The notes beneath the pieces were generated by a model, which was not told the DNA's origin, did no database searches, and saw only the letters and a list, made by a program, of their open reading frames with translations. A stretch of 7,051 bases of DNA from Bacteroidia bacterium (GTDB lineage Bacteria; Bacteroidota; Bacteroidia; JABDFU01): NCBI GenBank assembly GCA_020849195.1, contig JADLGT010000224.1, positions 1 to 7,051 on the forward strand. The letters are read 5' to 3'. Below, one piece after another: positions 6,585-7,051 of the stretch. Positions within the stretch are counted from its first letter, which is position 1. Each line of letters begins with the position of its first letter. The translations under genes and the position numbers were made by a program.

Positions 6585-6898
6585 ATCAATACGATATCGT
6601 GTTGGTTAACCTTGAGCCGACCATAGGAAGTGAAATGAAAAAAACAAGACCCTGCGTTATATTGTCGCCAAATGAAATGAACAAACACTTACAGACAATA
6701 GTTATCGCACCAATGACAAGTACTTCAAAACCATACCCAACAAGAATAGAAGTAAGGTATAAACAAACAACCGGTTGGATCGCTATTGACCAAATAAGAA
6801 CAATAGATAGAGTAAGAATAGTAAAACGATTTGAAACCTTATCTGACAAAGATGTTGAAAAAGTTAAAATTATAATTCAAAAAACTTTTGTAGCATAG
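6572..6898 (+). CDS. mazF: MazF/PemK-type endoribonuclease toxin
   Basis: This 108-aa product is a ribosome-independent mRNA interferase that cuts single-stranded RNA at short sequences; its cleavage site cannot be read from the protein. It has the CcdB/PemK SH3-like barrel pattern: YDIVLVNLEPTIGSEMKKTR at 7-26, then RPCVILSPNE, then TIVIAPMTST, and the later strands TRIEVRYKQTTGWIAIDQIR. The two residues expected to act in catalysis are R26, in the KTRP loop, and T49, in APMTST. Length is usual and no key residue is missing, so the toxin looks active. It overlaps mazE by 13 nt in another frame. Six of seven Arg codons are AGA/AGG, marking the pair as compositionally distinct. The ATG at 6572 puts the first strand at the usual distance from the N-terminus. 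Confidence 0.94.
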   Translation: MDQINQYDIVLVNLEPTIGSEMKKTRPCVILSPNEMNKHLQTIVIAPMTSTSKPYPTRIEVRYKQTTGWIAIDQIRTIDRVRIVKRFETLSDKDVEKVKIIIQKTFVA

Positions 6899-6916
6899 AA
6901 ACGTACCACCAACGAG

Positions 6917-6963
6917 ATTTACGAAAAATAAGCCCGCGTAATACTGATTAAACGTTCGTAAAT
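6917..6963. repeat. 9-bp inverted repeat after mazF
   Basis: ATTTACGAA at 6917-6925 is matched by TTCGTAAAT at 6955-6963 with 29 nt between. A T-rich stretch follows at 6976-6985, but not directly after the right arm. It could be a weak end-of-operon structure for mazEF or a boundary mark of the acquired cassette; the loop is long for an intrinsic terminator. No other gene or promoter match is evident in 6899-6989. Confidence 0.3.
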
Positions 6964-6989
6964 TATTTGCCTGCCTTTTTATTTTAAAT

Positions 6990-7051
6990 ATGAGCCATCC
7001 ACACACCAACTCTCTCATCTACGAAACAAGCCCCTACCTGCTGCAACATGC
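6990..7051 (+). CDS. yyaL: YyaL-like DUF255/thioredoxin-fold protein, N-terminus only
   Basis: Only 20 full codons lie in the window: MSHPHTNSLIYETSPYLLQH, with the next codon cut after GC. The pattern N-x-L-x-x-E-x-S-P-Y-L-L-Q-H is the opening of the DUF255 thioredoxin-like domain shared by bacterial YyaL and eukaryotic spermatogenesis-associated protein 20; this opening normally continues as AxNPVDW. Family members are about 600-700 aa, with a thioredoxin-like N-terminal domain and a six-hairpin (alpha/alpha barrel) glycosidase-like domain; their function is poorly known. The match is short but very characteristic. The ATG at 6990 precedes the motif by the usual few residues. Confidence 0.8.
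   Translation, partial: MSHPHTNSLIYETSPYLLQH

Noticed and set aside
6586..6849. Minus-strand frame opposite mazF with hydrophobic stretches
   Set aside because: It is antisense to a clear MazF; the hydrophobic look follows from the complementary codons.
6917..6985. Intrinsic terminator after mazF
   Set aside because: The 9-bp arms are 29 nt apart and the T-rich tract starts 13 nt after the right arm, so it does not meet the usual terminator shape; kept only as an inverted repeat.

Overview
The window looks like a chromosomal segment from a member of the Bacteroidota. The evidence is the promoter-like TAnnTTTG boxes, the absence of Shine-Dalgarno sequences before starts, AT-rich intergenic regions, two predicted lipoproteins, a bacterial-type dipeptidyl peptidase III, and the start of a secreted protein with the FLENKGQ motif common in that phylum. 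The genus cannot be told from this sequence.

Layout. Positions 1-206 (minus strand) hold the first 68 codons of a secreted protein that runs off the left edge. Positions 207-426 are a very AT-rich divergent intergenic region with a 15-bp perfect inverted repeat, a nested 10-bp inverted repeat, and a promoter-like box facing each way. Positions 427-1953 (+) encode a 508-aa soluble helical protein of unknown function. After a 225-bp gap with one hairpin, 2179-3576 encodes an M20-family metallo-dipeptidase with all expected metal and catalytic residues. Next come two tightly spaced genes: a small LEA-type-2-domain lipoprotein (3647-4123) and, 3 bp downstream, a lipoprotein-type dipeptidyl peptidase III (4127-6217). 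Positions 6336-6898 are a complete MazE/MazF-type toxin-antitoxin pair with a 13-nt overlap, preceded by a tandem-repeat/palindrome that resembles an autoregulatory operator. At the right edge (6990-7051) starts a YyaL-like DUF255/thioredoxin-fold protein.

How the genes may work together. DPP III releases dipeptides from oligopeptides, and M20 dipeptidases split dipeptides, so the 2179-6217 block is plausibly a small peptide-degradation neighbourhood: the lipoprotein enzyme outside the inner membrane and the M20 enzyme, which has no signal peptide, in the cytoplasm. This pairing is an inference from families and adjacency. The mazEF pair stands apart in codon use (9 of 10 Arg codons are AGA/AGG, against 1 of 22 in the DPP III gene) and looks like an acquired cassette between two housekeeping-type genes. 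No CRISPR array, tRNA, rRNA, insertion sequence or clearly new system was seen. The most distinctive non-coding signals are the mazEF operator-like element and the inverted repeats at 279-351.
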